Of a stretch of DNA of 7,190 bases, positions 1-6,397 are shown piece after piece. Below the pieces are notes generated by a model that had not been told where the DNA came from, searched no databases, and saw nothing but the letters and a program-made list of their open reading frames with translations. Position numbers and translations under genes: made by a program. The stretch's first letter is position 1. Each line of letters starts with the position of its first letter. Source of the stretch: an uncultured euryarchaeote (GTDB lineage: Archaea; Thermoplasmatota; Poseidoniia; Poseidoniales; Poseidoniaceae); the NCBI GenBank assembly GCA_937897365.1, contig CALCOP010000125.1, positions 1 through 7,190 of the forward strand, read 5' to 3'.

Positions 1-664
1 TTGAAATAATGAGTGCATCCGCCTCTAATTCGATCGCTAAGAGTGCGGAAAGTCGGTCCTTATCGATAACGGCAGGAACCCCGGTGTAGTGTTCACCATT
101 TTTCACGATGGGTATACCTCCTCCACCTCCACAAAGAACGACCGCATGTAGTTCAACTAATTTTTGAATCACAGGTAGATCAATTACACTCATGGGCAGC
201 GGACTGGCAACTACACGACGCGGCCCTTGTATCGTTTCTGCGATATCCCAATCAGCAGACATGACCGTTTCAGGAGAGAGAATTGGTCCGACCGGTTTCG
301 TTGGAAAACTGAATCCATTGTCTGCTCCATTGACGAGCACTCGCGTCAGCACGCATGCAGTGCGTTCGGGGCGTCTTCTACGTCGCAAAATTGAATCTAA
401 ATTCAAAGCTAATGAATGTGCAATCATACCTTGAGTTGCAGCTACCCATGCATCCATTGATTGAGTTTGCTCGGTGTCTAATTTCATGAGATGACCGACT
501 TGTGGCCCGTTCCCATGCGTAAGAACAACGCCCCAACCGGCTTCTAACAAGTCGATGACATCGGACATAACATGTGCCAAGACTTCTGCACTCGTGTCGA
601 CTTCCTTGGGAACCGGCGATGAGAGAGCATTACCACCAATTGCATAGACCACGATTCGTGCCAC
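1..664 (-). CDS. arcC: Carbamate kinase, C-terminus cut by window edge
   Basis: Carbamate kinase interconverts carbamoyl phosphate plus ADP with ATP plus carbamate. It is a cytoplasmic amino-acid-kinase-fold enzyme of arginine, agmatine or purine catabolism. Reading the minus strand gives 221 uninterrupted residues, about 70% of the usual ~310; the C-terminal part lies outside the window. Visible family signatures are IGGNAL (residues 9-14), THGNGPQVG (49-57), PTKPVGP (121-127), RRVVASP (149-155), a glycine run GGGGGIP (179-185) and AVIDKD (198-203), whose Lys202 matches the conserved catalytic lysine. The loops around residues 60-75 and 128-147 look somewhat shorter than in the Pyrococcus enzyme as I remember it. 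An RRRRR run lies at 94-98. I chose the GTG at 664 (MARIVV...), which matches the normal family N-terminus. An in-frame ATG at 703 would add 13 residues that do not look like the family and would read through the palindrome at 683-699. The identity is firm; the physiological direction is not. Confidence 0.93.
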   Translation of the reverse strand, partial: MARIVVYAIGGNALSSPVPKEVDTSAEVLAHVMSDVIDLLEAGWGVVLTHGNGPQVGHLMKLDTEQTQSMDAWVAATQGMIAHSLALNLDSILRRRRRPERTACVLTRVLVNGADNGFSFPTKPVGPILSPETVMSADWDIAETIQGPRRVVASPLPMSVIDLPVIQKLVELHAVVLCGGGGGIPIVKNGEHYTGVPAVIDKDRLSALLAIELEADALIIS

Positions 665-801
665 ACTTGCTCTGCGATGTTGAAAGGGTTTGACCCTTTG
701 CATTCAATCACTCAACTATGAAGGGTTTTGTAGCCCTCGACCATACCCCCATTGGGGAGACATTGAATTAGAGAAGGCTACAGCAAGCGACAGGTGCGAG
801 C
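665..801. promoter_or_regulatory. Divergent arcC/asnS intergenic region with dyads
   Basis: This 137-bp gap separates two divergent genes, so it should hold both promoters. It contains a perfect inverted repeat (683-699), a second weaker copy of the same motif (721-737), and CCCC-ATT-GGGG (747-757). An ATTGAAT heptamer occurs about 34 bp upstream of the asnS ATG (762-768, plus strand) and again about 38 bp upstream of the arcC GTG (702-708, minus strand). The placement resembles archaeal TATA boxes of genes with short leaders, but the sequence is a poor match to a TATA consensus, so this is only a suggestion. A weak Shine-Dalgarno, AGGTG (792-796), sits 5 nt before the asnS start. Confidence 0.45.
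683..699. repeat. Perfect 7-bp inverted repeat with 3-nt spacer
   Basis: The sequence AAAGGGTTTGACCCTTT has arms AAAGGGT and ACCCTTT around TTG. It lies 19 bp upstream of the arcC GTG start. It could be a regulator-binding dyad or an RNA hairpin in an arcC leader; no T-run follows on either strand, so a terminator is unlikely. The half-site AAGGGTTT recurs 37 bp away at 721-728, followed by CCCT at 734-737, giving a looser copy of the same arrangement. That spacing is about three and a half helical turns. Confidence 0.55.
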
Positions 802-2154
802 ATGGTAAAGGCCATTTGGATTGGAGATGTTCAGGCAGGAAAGTATGACGACCAAGAGGTCGAACTGAAAGGCTGGGTTAAACGTGAGCGTGGAAGTAAT
901 AAAATGCGATTTATCGTTCTTCGAGACTCTACCGGCCACATACAATGCGTTGTCAAGAAAGATGCAATTGGTGAAGAATTGTTTCAAGAAGTGAAAAATG
1001 TACTCATTGAAACCTCAGTCATCATTACCGGTGTTGTCAACGCCGACGAGCGTGCTGATGGGGGCCATGAACTCATTGCAACCTCCTTCAAAATCATTGG
1101 AGCTGTAAATGCTGAACGTCCTTTTCCGATAAATAAGGAAGCCTTGGAAGCAGCAATTGACGAAGATGGCGAACTGATGCCGGGTGGGTCAGAATTCCTC
1201 CTCGATCACCGACACCTCTACCTCCGAACAAGTCGAATGACATCAATGCTCAAACTACGCAGTTCTGCTTTTGGTGCGATTCATTCATACTTTCGGGATC
1301 AGGATTTCATTGAATACCAAGCCCCGAACTTTGTGACAGGTGCTGTTGAAGGCGGTTCAACATTGTTCGAAGTTCCTTACTTTGGTCGCTCTGCTTACCT
1401 TACGCAATCATGGCAACTGTATGCAGAGGCTGCAATGCCAGCACTGGAAAGACTCTACACAATCGCACCCTCATTCCGAGCTGAAAAATCTCGAACACGA
1501 CGCCATCTCACTGAGTTCTGGCATGCGGAAATGGAAATGGCATGGGCTACCAACGCCGAAATTATGGAGCATGGTGAAGGCGTAGTGCGGCATGTGGCTC
1601 GAACATTACTGGAAGAACAAGAACAGGAACTTACCTCACTTGAACGCGACTTGGATTTAATTGCACGATATGCAGACAATCCTTACCCACGAATGCGATA
1701 CGATGAGGCTGTAGAAATTTTGCAAGCAAAAGGAGATGATGTCGAATGGGGCCAAGATCTTGATTACTCAAAGGAAAAAATATTGACTCAAGATTTTGAG
1801 GTACCGCATTTCCTCACACATTATCCAAAGATAGCAAAGCCGTTCTATCATCGAGTTGACCCCGATGATGAAAACTATGTTCTGTGCCACGACTTGTTAG
1901 CCCCTGAAGGCTATGGGGAGATTATTGGTGGTGGAGAGAGAACATGGTCTGAAGAAGAAATCCTCGCCCGATTAGAAGAGGAAGGAACCGATAAAGAACC
2001 CTACCAATTCTACATTGACACTCGTTCATATGGCGGCGTCCCTCATGGAGGATTCGGATTAGGTGTTGACCGAGTTGTCAGTTGGCTGGCTGGGGCATCA
2101 CACATTCGTGAAGTCATTCCTTTCCCTCGAACGAGTCGACGCGTAACTCCTTAG
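802..2154 (+). CDS. asnS: Asparaginyl-tRNA synthetase, archaeal type
   Basis: This class IIb synthetase charges tRNA-Asn with asparagine using ATP in the cytoplasm. The protein has 450 residues, slightly longer than the ~435 typical of Pyrococcus AsnRS. The N-terminal OB-fold anticodon-binding domain spans about residues 18-100 (GWV, then LRDSTGHIQCVV). After a linker, the catalytic domain begins with LLDHRHLYLRT (133-143). Motif 1 lies around 165-180, ending APNFVTGAVEGG. Motif 2 is FRAEKSRTRRHLTEFW (225-240), followed by EME; the RHLTEFWH form is typical of AsnRS and its asparagine-synthetase relatives. LAPEGYGEIIGG is at 366-377, and motif 3, GFGLGVDR, at 417-424 ends with the conserved Arg. 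The OB-fold domain argues against the stand-alone archaeal asparagine synthetase, which lacks it. The ATG at 802 is supported by AGGTG 5 nt upstream. It is probably cotranscribed with the oxidoreductase gene 8 nt downstream. Confidence 0.95.
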   Translation: MVKAIWIGDVQAGKYDDQEVELKGWVKRERGSNKMRFIVLRDSTGHIQCVVKKDAIGEELFQEVKNVLIETSVIITGVVNADERADGGHELIATSFKIIGAVNAERPFPINKEALEAAIDEDGELMPGGSEFLLDHRHLYLRTSRMTSMLKLRSSAFGAIHSYFRDQDFIEYQAPNFVTGAVEGGSTLFEVPYFGRSAYLTQSWQLYAEAAMPALERLYTIAPSFRAEKSRTRRHLTEFWHAEMEMAWATNAEIMEHGEGVVRHVARTLLEEQEQELTSLERDLDLIARYADNPYPRMRYDEAVEILQAKGDDVEWGQDLDYSKEKILTQDFEVPHFLTHYPKIAKPFYHRVDPDDENYVLCHDLLAPEGYGEIIGGGERTWSEEEILARLEEEGTDKEPYQFYIDTRSYGGVPHGGFGLGVDRVVSWLAGASHIREVIPFPRTSRRVTP

Positions 2155-2158
2155 GTGA
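2154..2158 (+). promoter_or_regulatory. Shine-Dalgarno overlapping the asnS stop
   Basis: GGTGA shares its first G with the TAG stop of asnS and sits 4 nt before the ATG at 2163. This supports the 2163 start and suggests that translation of the second gene is coupled to asnS. Confidence 0.6.
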
Positions 2159-2162
2159 TTCA

Positions 2163-3206
2163 ATGGCCGAAGCAATCGCTCTGGGATGCGGACTTGTTGG
2201 TCGATTTGTCATTGAAAGGTTACTCGAATACGGTCATAAAATCACCGTACTCGATTTGAAAATCCCTGATGAACTTAAATTGAAAAAGGGCATTGATGCA
2301 CGTCAGGGAGACGTGTTTGAAAATATTGCTCAACTTCCACAGAAGTCTCTTGTCATCAACATGCTTCCAGGCCGTATTGGTGACCGTGTAAGGCCACTGT
2401 TACTCGAATCGGGACACCAGATTGTTGATCTTGCATTCACTGCGGAAGACCCACATCAATACCAACAGTTGGCAGTGGAAAATGAGGCCGTTCTCTTATG
2501 GGATGTAGGAATTGCACCTGGCATGTCGAACATGCTCGCAAAAAAAGCATCTCAACTGTTTGGACATTTGGATCTTGTGACAATTAAAGTTGGAGGAAAT
2601 CCAACCATCCCTGACACTGATTGGTCATACATGGCTCCATTTTCTCCTTCTGATGTCATTGAAGAATACACTCGGCCAGCTCGGATAAAAAGTGAAAATG
2701 AAATTTGTGAAGTTCCTGCAATTACGGATCGACACATGATTCAGGTTGATGGATATGGAGAAATGGAAGCCTTCCTCACCGACGGATTACGAAGTGTTTT
2801 GACGACCATTCCTGCTTCAAACATGAAAGAATATACGGTTCGATGGCCGGGACATATCGAAAAATGGTTGAATGAATCGGAATCCCTAACAGAAGAGGAA
2901 CTTCTCAATGCGTGGAAATTTGACCCTCTGCGTAAAGAATTTACATGGCTGGAAGTTATTGCAAAATCTGCTCGGCAGCAAAAACGATGGGTTGTTCAAG
3001 ATAGCGGAAAAAATGGCGACGGTTCGATGGCTCGCACAACTGGGCTGGTCACCGTAGCATGTGCATTACAATTCATGAACGATGGCCCACTGAACGGGTG
3101 TGGTTTGTCACCGGGAGTCCATCCTCCTGAAGCATTAAATGAACAATCGATTGATGCTATCATCGAGATGATGAAACTGCATGGAGTTCAATTTACAGAA
3201 TACTAA
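2163..3206 (+). CDS. Saccharopine dehydrogenase / lysine-6-dehydrogenase family oxidoreductase
   Basis: The protein is 347 residues, near the size of lysine 6-dehydrogenases and archaeal single-domain saccharopine-reductase-like proteins. A Rossmann fold opens the protein with GCGLVG (8-13). An acidic Asp31 at the end of the second strand (TVLDL) suggests NAD rather than NADP. The NAD-binding half continues through VINMLPG (64-70) and DLAFTAED (89-96). GIAPGMSN (116-123) begins the catalytic domain. EAFLTDGLRS (202-211), TVRWPGHIEKW (225-235), MARTTG (289-294) and SPGVHPPE (316-323) resemble conserved segments of this family. Members oxidise or reductively form secondary-amine amino acids such as saccharopine, lysine or carboxynorspermidine; the substrate cannot be read from the sequence. 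The gene follows asnS closely and its stop overlaps the stop of a convergent micro-gene by 4 bp. Confidence 0.82.
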   Translation: MAEAIALGCGLVGRFVIERLLEYGHKITVLDLKIPDELKLKKGIDARQGDVFENIAQLPQKSLVINMLPGRIGDRVRPLLLESGHQIVDLAFTAEDPHQYQQLAVENEAVLLWDVGIAPGMSNMLAKKASQLFGHLDLVTIKVGGNPTIPDTDWSYMAPFSPSDVIEEYTRPARIKSENEICEVPAITDRHMIQVDGYGEMEAFLTDGLRSVLTTIPASNMKEYTVRWPGHIEKWLNESESLTEEELLNAWKFDPLRKEFTWLEVIAKSARQQKRWVVQDSGKNGDGSMARTTGLVTVACALQFMNDGPLNGCGLSPGVHPPEALNEQSIDAIIEMMKLHGVQFTEY

Positions 3207-3310
3207 AGCATCGCTTCGCCGCAATTTGGACACGGCATTCCTGGAATAAATTCGCCAAGTAAAAAGCCACAGTGCAAGCAAATCGAAGTGATCATATCAT
3301 CGCCGAGCAT
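3203..3310 (-). CDS. 35-residue two-knuckle zinc-ribbon micro-protein
   Basis: A short minus-strand frame encodes 35 residues from the ATG at 3310 to a TAG at 3203-3205. It has two CXXC knuckles: C11-L-H-C14-G and C27-P-N-C30-G, with 12 residues between them (15-26), a classic zinc-ribbon layout. An in-frame TGA lies a few codons upstream of the ATG, so there is no longer version; Met6 is the only alternative start. Its stop region overlaps that of the convergent oxidoreductase (3204-3206). It lies 30 bp downstream of the HAD phosphatase gene on the same strand, probably as the last gene of that transcript. No strong ribosome site is visible. The function is unknown; such proteins are often RNA- or protein-binding accessory factors. 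The ordered cysteines, not the length, are the reason to think it is real. Confidence 0.55.
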   Translation of the reverse strand: MLGDDMITSICLHCGFLLGEFIPGMPCPNCGEAML

Positions 3311-3340
3311 GGTGCAAAGTCAAGGTCACTCTTCATCAAG

Positions 3341-4132
3341 TTAGCGTTCAAGTGATGAAAAATACTCATCGATTTTTTCCCCTACGATGAGAAGGTTCTT
3401 GTCTTCAATTACCATTGATGCATGCTTTTTAGGACGATTATCCCAGGGATTAAAGCAAATTGAAAATCCTGATTCTTGGAACATAGCGATGTCACCTGCA
3501 GAATCTCCCACCGATGCTGTTGCTTCCTTGCTTACCCCTAATCGACGCTGGAGCATCTGAACCACAGAGCCTTTACCATCCATCTGAACTTGATATCGTC
3601 CAAAATCATCGAGTTCATATTCGCCGTTCGGCAAAGGATTGCCCAACAGCCAACCGTTGGTAAAGACGTGCAAACGGGTGTCCAAACCGTCGGCAAAACG
3701 TTGAGATGTATAGGGGTCAATTCCTCCCCATCGTCGGGCCCAAGGTGTCGTACATGGGAACTGGGCTGCTATGTCACGAGCCGTCTGTTGTAAGCCACCA
3801 CTTACTATGGCAACGTGGTAGTCTTTGTCGAGCAATCCCTGGATAAATGGTTTCCAATTTTTCATCATAGGCATGCCTTCCATACACGCCCGTAGTTCCG
3901 AATCTGTCAGGGGTGGAAGTTCTGGTGAACGACTTTCTTTGATGAGAGCAATATCAAGTTTAATCCAGTCCCATTCATCCAGTAAACCTTGGTTATACAA
4001 TTCGAAGGATTCATCGTTTGAAATCCCTAAGTTGTCGTAGACAAATTGCCATGTTGAAAGATGATCGACGAGAACCCGGTCCATATCAAGACAGACTAAT
4101 CTCGCAGATTGACCTCCTACCATCTTAGGCAC
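3341..4132 (-). CDS. HAD-superfamily phosphatase, SerB-like
   Basis: This 263-residue HAD hydrolase has all four catalytic motifs. Motif I is LDMDRVLVD (15-23), with nucleophile Asp16 and acid/base Asp18. Motif II is the Ser in IVSGG (109-113). Motif III is Lys187 in DGKGSV. Motif IV is VGDSAGD (208-214). A helical cap lies between motifs I and II, as in phosphoserine phosphatases (HAD subfamily I). Those enzymes remove phosphate from O-phosphoserine, the last step of serine synthesis, but a sugar phosphate or other substrate is possible. Motif I carries Arg19 where Gly is usual. The start is GTG at 4132, with AAGGAG 9 nt upstream (4142-4147); an ATG at 4123, three codons in, is a reasonable alternative. 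The gene lies 29 bp downstream of the GT2-like gene and 30 bp upstream of the micro zinc-ribbon, so the three probably form an operon. Confidence 0.85.
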   Translation of the reverse strand: MPKMVGGQSARLVCLDMDRVLVDHLSTWQFVYDNLGISNDESFELYNQGLLDEWDWIKLDIALIKESRSPELPPLTDSELRACMEGMPMMKNWKPFIQGLLDKDYHVAIVSGGLQQTARDIAAQFPCTTPWARRWGGIDPYTSQRFADGLDTRLHVFTNGWLLGNPLPNGEYELDDFGRYQVQMDGKGSVVQMLQRRLGVSKEATASVGDSAGDIAMFQESGFSICFNPWDNRPKKHASMVIEDKNLLIVGEKIDEYFSSLER

Positions 4133-4161
4133 TTCCTCTTACTCCTTCAAGAATCAATCGC

Positions 4162-5022
4162 TCACTGGTCGCGAGTAGGCCAGTTATACTGGGATTGGAT
4201 TTGTTCGACCTGTTTTCCCATAATGTAGAGTATCAATGCAACCATGATACCAAACAATCCAATCAATGTCATAGCAATAGTTGCAAGTGTCACGCCAATT
4301 GAAGTTGAGTTCAATTCTTCAAGAGCACCAACGAGATTTCCCGATAGCCTGTAACCAAGAATAAACAAAACACTCCCCGGAATCCCAAACAAGAGTAGGG
4401 GGTGCTTTGTTTCAAGCATCCAGTAGAACAGCTGCGCAAATCTTGATGCTGTTGCAAGCGATTCACGTTGAGGGAGGCTGACATTCGAGCGAGCCTCTAC
4501 AATTCGTACTCGCAAATTTTCATCCAATTCCGATGTTCTTGCCAGCGGTCCGAGATATGCAATCGCTTCCATCCCTTCGTGAGTTAGGACAATATGTTGG
4601 ATGGATACAGAACTCAGGACAAGTTCATCCACAGAATCAACTTTTGCGTCCTCTACATGATGTGAAAAGTGGACATCCCAATTCTCACGTGCCCGGTTTA
4701 TAGATAATGGAAGATCACGCAACTTCCAGTTATCGGTAACTGAAATTACAAGTGTTGAATCCATTTTTTCTAAGTTTGAATCTAAAAGAAATGACGTGAT
4801 ATTTTGGATGTTCGGTTCACTTTTGAAATGAAGGACCTCACAACCAATTTCTTTCGCATACTCCACGGTCGAATCTTTTGAACCAAGGTCCATCAAGACC
4901 ACTTCATCGGCTCCCTCTCGACCTCGAACGACAAGTGAGACAAGTCTCAACTCGATATCTCGAGCCATGAGTATGATGCGCAAAGATTGGCGAGCCACAT
5001 ACCCTGTCCTGCGTAACTTCAT
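4162..5022 (-). CDS. Divergent GT2-like membrane protein, probably catalytically altered
   Basis: The protein is 286 residues from the ATG at 5022, with GAGAG 6 nt upstream. A GT-A nucleotide-binding start is recognisable: MARDIELRL (19-27) stands where PAxNEE is usual, followed by DEVVLMDLGSKDST (39-52), which matches the family's DxGSxDxT. The next expected element, the metal-binding DxD, is replaced by SVTDNW (94-99), and no obvious acceptor-site motif follows. The C-terminus has two hydrophobic helices (about 207-225 and 242-268) and ends in the cytoplasm-like MGKQVEQIQ. This fits archaeal membrane-anchored GT2 proteins of the dolichyl-phosphate-sugar-synthase type, whose two C-terminal helices follow a short basic segment. 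I infer a GT2 homologue that may be inactive or may act as a partner subunit. The same frame runs open to 5229, but that extension overlaps the divergent GT2 gene and does not resemble the family. It appears to be the first gene of a minus-strand operon. Confidence 0.7.
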   Translation of the reverse strand: MKLRRTGYVARQSLRIILMARDIELRLVSLVVRGREGADEVVLMDLGSKDSTVEYAKEIGCEVLHFKSEPNIQNITSFLLDSNLEKMDSTLVISVTDNWKLRDLPLSINRARENWDVHFSHHVEDAKVDSVDELVLSSVSIQHIVLTHEGMEAIAYLGPLARTSELDENLRVRIVEARSNVSLPQRESLATASRFAQLFYWMLETKHPLLLFGIPGSVLFILGYRLSGNLVGALEELNSTSIGVTLATIAMTLIGLFGIMVALILYIMGKQVEQIQSQYNWPTRDQ

Positions 5023-5116
5023 ATCAATCTCTCGCTGATTCTTAACCGGAGAACCCGTTTTAGATTTCAATGGAATGTTGCCACATGTTCTTTGCCTATG
5101 ACTGGATGGCAAGAGT
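5023..5116. promoter_or_regulatory. Divergent promoter region between the two GT2 genes
   Basis: This 94-bp gap separates divergent starts and should contain both promoters. The only AT-rich block is TTTTAGATTT (5058-5066 and flanks), read on the minus strand as AAATCTAAAA, about 37-43 bp upstream of the minus-strand start. It is a possible TATA-like element for that gene. No convincing box or ribosome site is seen for the plus-strand gene. Confidence 0.3.
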
Positions 5117-6073
5117 GTGAAGCGTGGATACAGTATTGGAGTTGTCATCCCTGCAAAAAATGAGGAGCGTTTTATTGAGGCGGTTGTAAAAACACTGCCT
5201 GAGTATGTTGACTTAGCGGTAGTCGTCAACGACGGTTCAACAGATTCGACTCGAGATATTCTCGAAGAAATCGATGCGCCTGTCGAAATGCATTGTATTC
5301 ATCTTGCTGGTGAAGGTGTAGGTGCAGCAATCGATGCAGGACACCGCTACTTGCTGGAACACTGGGAGACTGAGATGTTCATCAGCGTCGTCTTGGCTGG
5401 CGACGGGCAAATGAATCCAGATGAGATGGAGTTACTTCTTGAACCACTTCTTCAACAAAGAGCGGAACATTCGAAAGGAAATAGATTCGCTCATCACCAA
5501 AGTTTGCAAAAAATGCCTTTACTGCGTCGGATGGCGAGCAGAGTTCTCTCGTTCTTCACCGGCCTTGCTTCGGGTCAGGTAACTCCAGACCCGCAGTGTG
5601 GCTACACTGCGACGCACTGCGATGTTCTTAGGGAGTGGAATTGGGATGATTCATGGAAGGGGTATGGATATCCTAATTTCTGGTTGATTCGACTCTCTTC
5701 ACTTGGTGTTCGTATTGCACATGTACCTGTTGAAGCAATTTATGGAGAAGAAAAATCCGGCATACGAAAATTAAGGTTTTTTCTGAGTGTTGGACTTATG
5801 ATGGGCTACCGACACCATAAGCGAAACATTTCATGGATATTCAGTAAAAGGGTCACGCCTCATACTCTCTTCGCTGGAATCGCATATGCCATTGGATGGA
5901 TCGCACTACTGCCAGGCATCAGTACCGATCTTGAAAGAGAGATTGTTAGCCGTGGAATGAATCCGATTTTCCTTACGCTCGCTGCTTGGATGGTTGCGCA
6001 CGTTTTTGACAAGGGAGCAACTCGAACGGTTCAGGAGTTGCGACAAAATGCGAAGGCTCGACAAAAGACGTAA
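5117..6073 (+). CDS. GT2 glycosyltransferase, dolichyl-phosphate-sugar-synthase-like
   Basis: The protein is 318 residues with an intact family-2 glycosyltransferase domain. VVIPAKNEE (9-17) starts the GT-A fold, VVNDGSTDSTRD (37-48) binds the nucleotide, and AGDGQMNPDE (94-103) carries the DxQ-type catalytic/metal segment of polyprenyl-phosphate-sugar synthases. DPQCGYTA (158-165) matches the acceptor-side region. VPVEAIYGEEKSGI (203-216) corresponds to the usual VPV.Y..R.GGSK region. Two C-terminal hydrophobic stretches (about 248-267 and 283-297) suggest membrane attachment. Such enzymes move a sugar from UDP- or GDP-sugar to a lipid phosphate at the cytoplasmic face, feeding N-glycosylation or surface polymers. 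The donor cannot be read from the sequence. The start is GTG at 5117; an in-frame TGA at 5099-5101 rules out a long extension. It overlaps the parvulin gene by 26 bp. Confidence 0.85.
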   Translation: MKRGYSIGVVIPAKNEERFIEAVVKTLPEYVDLAVVVNDGSTDSTRDILEEIDAPVEMHCIHLAGEGVGAAIDAGHRYLLEHWETEMFISVVLAGDGQMNPDEMELLLEPLLQQRAEHSKGNRFAHHQSLQKMPLLRRMASRVLSFFTGLASGQVTPDPQCGYTATHCDVLREWNWDDSWKGYGYPNFWLIRLSSLGVRIAHVPVEAIYGEEKSGIRKLRFFLSVGLMMGYRHHKRNISWIFSKRVTPHTLFAGIAYAIGWIALLPGISTDLEREIVSRGMNPIFLTLAAWMVAHVFDKGATRTVQELRQNAKARQKT

Positions 6074-6377
6074 ACCGAGAAAGGCGCATGTTCGTCACAT
6101 ATTGGTAGCTTCAAAACCGGATGCACGTGAAATTCTCGGCCACATCAATTCCGCTCGTAACCCATTAAAAATGTTCAAAAAAATGGCCAAAAAATACTCA
6201 AATTGTTCCAGTGCAAGCAAAAAAGGCGACCTTGGTGAGTTTGTCGAAGGGCAGATGGTCCAGAAATTTGAGGATGCAGTGTGGGCTATGGAGCCTGAAA
6301 CGATACCAGATTCATACGTCAAAACCCAATTTGGATATCATCTCATTTGGGTCCATGAGATAATTCTACCAGAGTAA
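6048..6377 (+). CDS. Parvulin-type peptidyl-prolyl isomerase (PpiC/rotamase)
   Basis: This single-domain parvulin of 109 residues catalyses cis-trans isomerisation of peptidyl-proline bonds. A basic N-terminus (MRRLDKRRKPRK) leads into AHVRHILV (13-20) with active-site His17. YSNCSSAS (50-57) carries Cys53, which aligns with the active-site Cys of E. coli Par10. KKGDLGEFVEGQMV (58-71) and KTQFGYHLI (92-100), with His98, complete the domain. One Gly of the usual GGDLG is Lys. No signal peptide or membrane segment is present, so it is expected to be cytoplasmic. I chose the ATG at 6048 because AGGAG lies 10 nt upstream (6033-6037); the frame extends upstream to a TTG at 5994, but those residues are not part of the domain. 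The start lies inside the end of the GT2 gene, which suggests translational coupling, though no functional link to glycosylation follows from that. Confidence 0.9.
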   Translation: MRRLDKRRKPRKAHVRHILVASKPDAREILGHINSARNPLKMFKKMAKKYSNCSSASKKGDLGEFVEGQMVQKFEDAVWAMEPETIPDSYVKTQFGYHLIWVHEIILPE

Positions 6378-6397
6378 ACCTCTCAGTAAGCCACAGA

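Noticed and set aside
192..434. Plus-strand open frame of 80 residues
   Set aside because: It is antisense to the clear carbamate kinase coding sequence and shows no family features.
683..699. Palindrome as a transcription terminator
   Set aside because: No T-run follows on either strand, and it lies between divergent starts rather than after a gene.
665..703. ATG at 703 as the carbamate kinase start
   Set aside because: It would add 13 residues not typical of the family and would translate through the palindrome; the GTG at 664 gives the standard MARIVV-like start.
4112..4117. GGAGGT inside the start of the HAD gene as a ribosome site for a shorter start
   Set aside because: No start codon follows before the catalytic motif; it simply encodes Gly-Gly.
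5023..5229. N-terminal extension of the minus-strand GT2-like frame to 5229
   Set aside because: It overlaps the start of the well-supported GT2 gene on the other strand, and its residues do not resemble a GT2 N-terminus; the ATG at 5022 has a ribosome site and begins family-like sequence.
5994..6047. Upstream TTG start for the parvulin
   Set aside because: The added 18 residues lie within the GT2 gene and outside the parvulin domain; the ATG at 6048 has AGGAG at a good distance.
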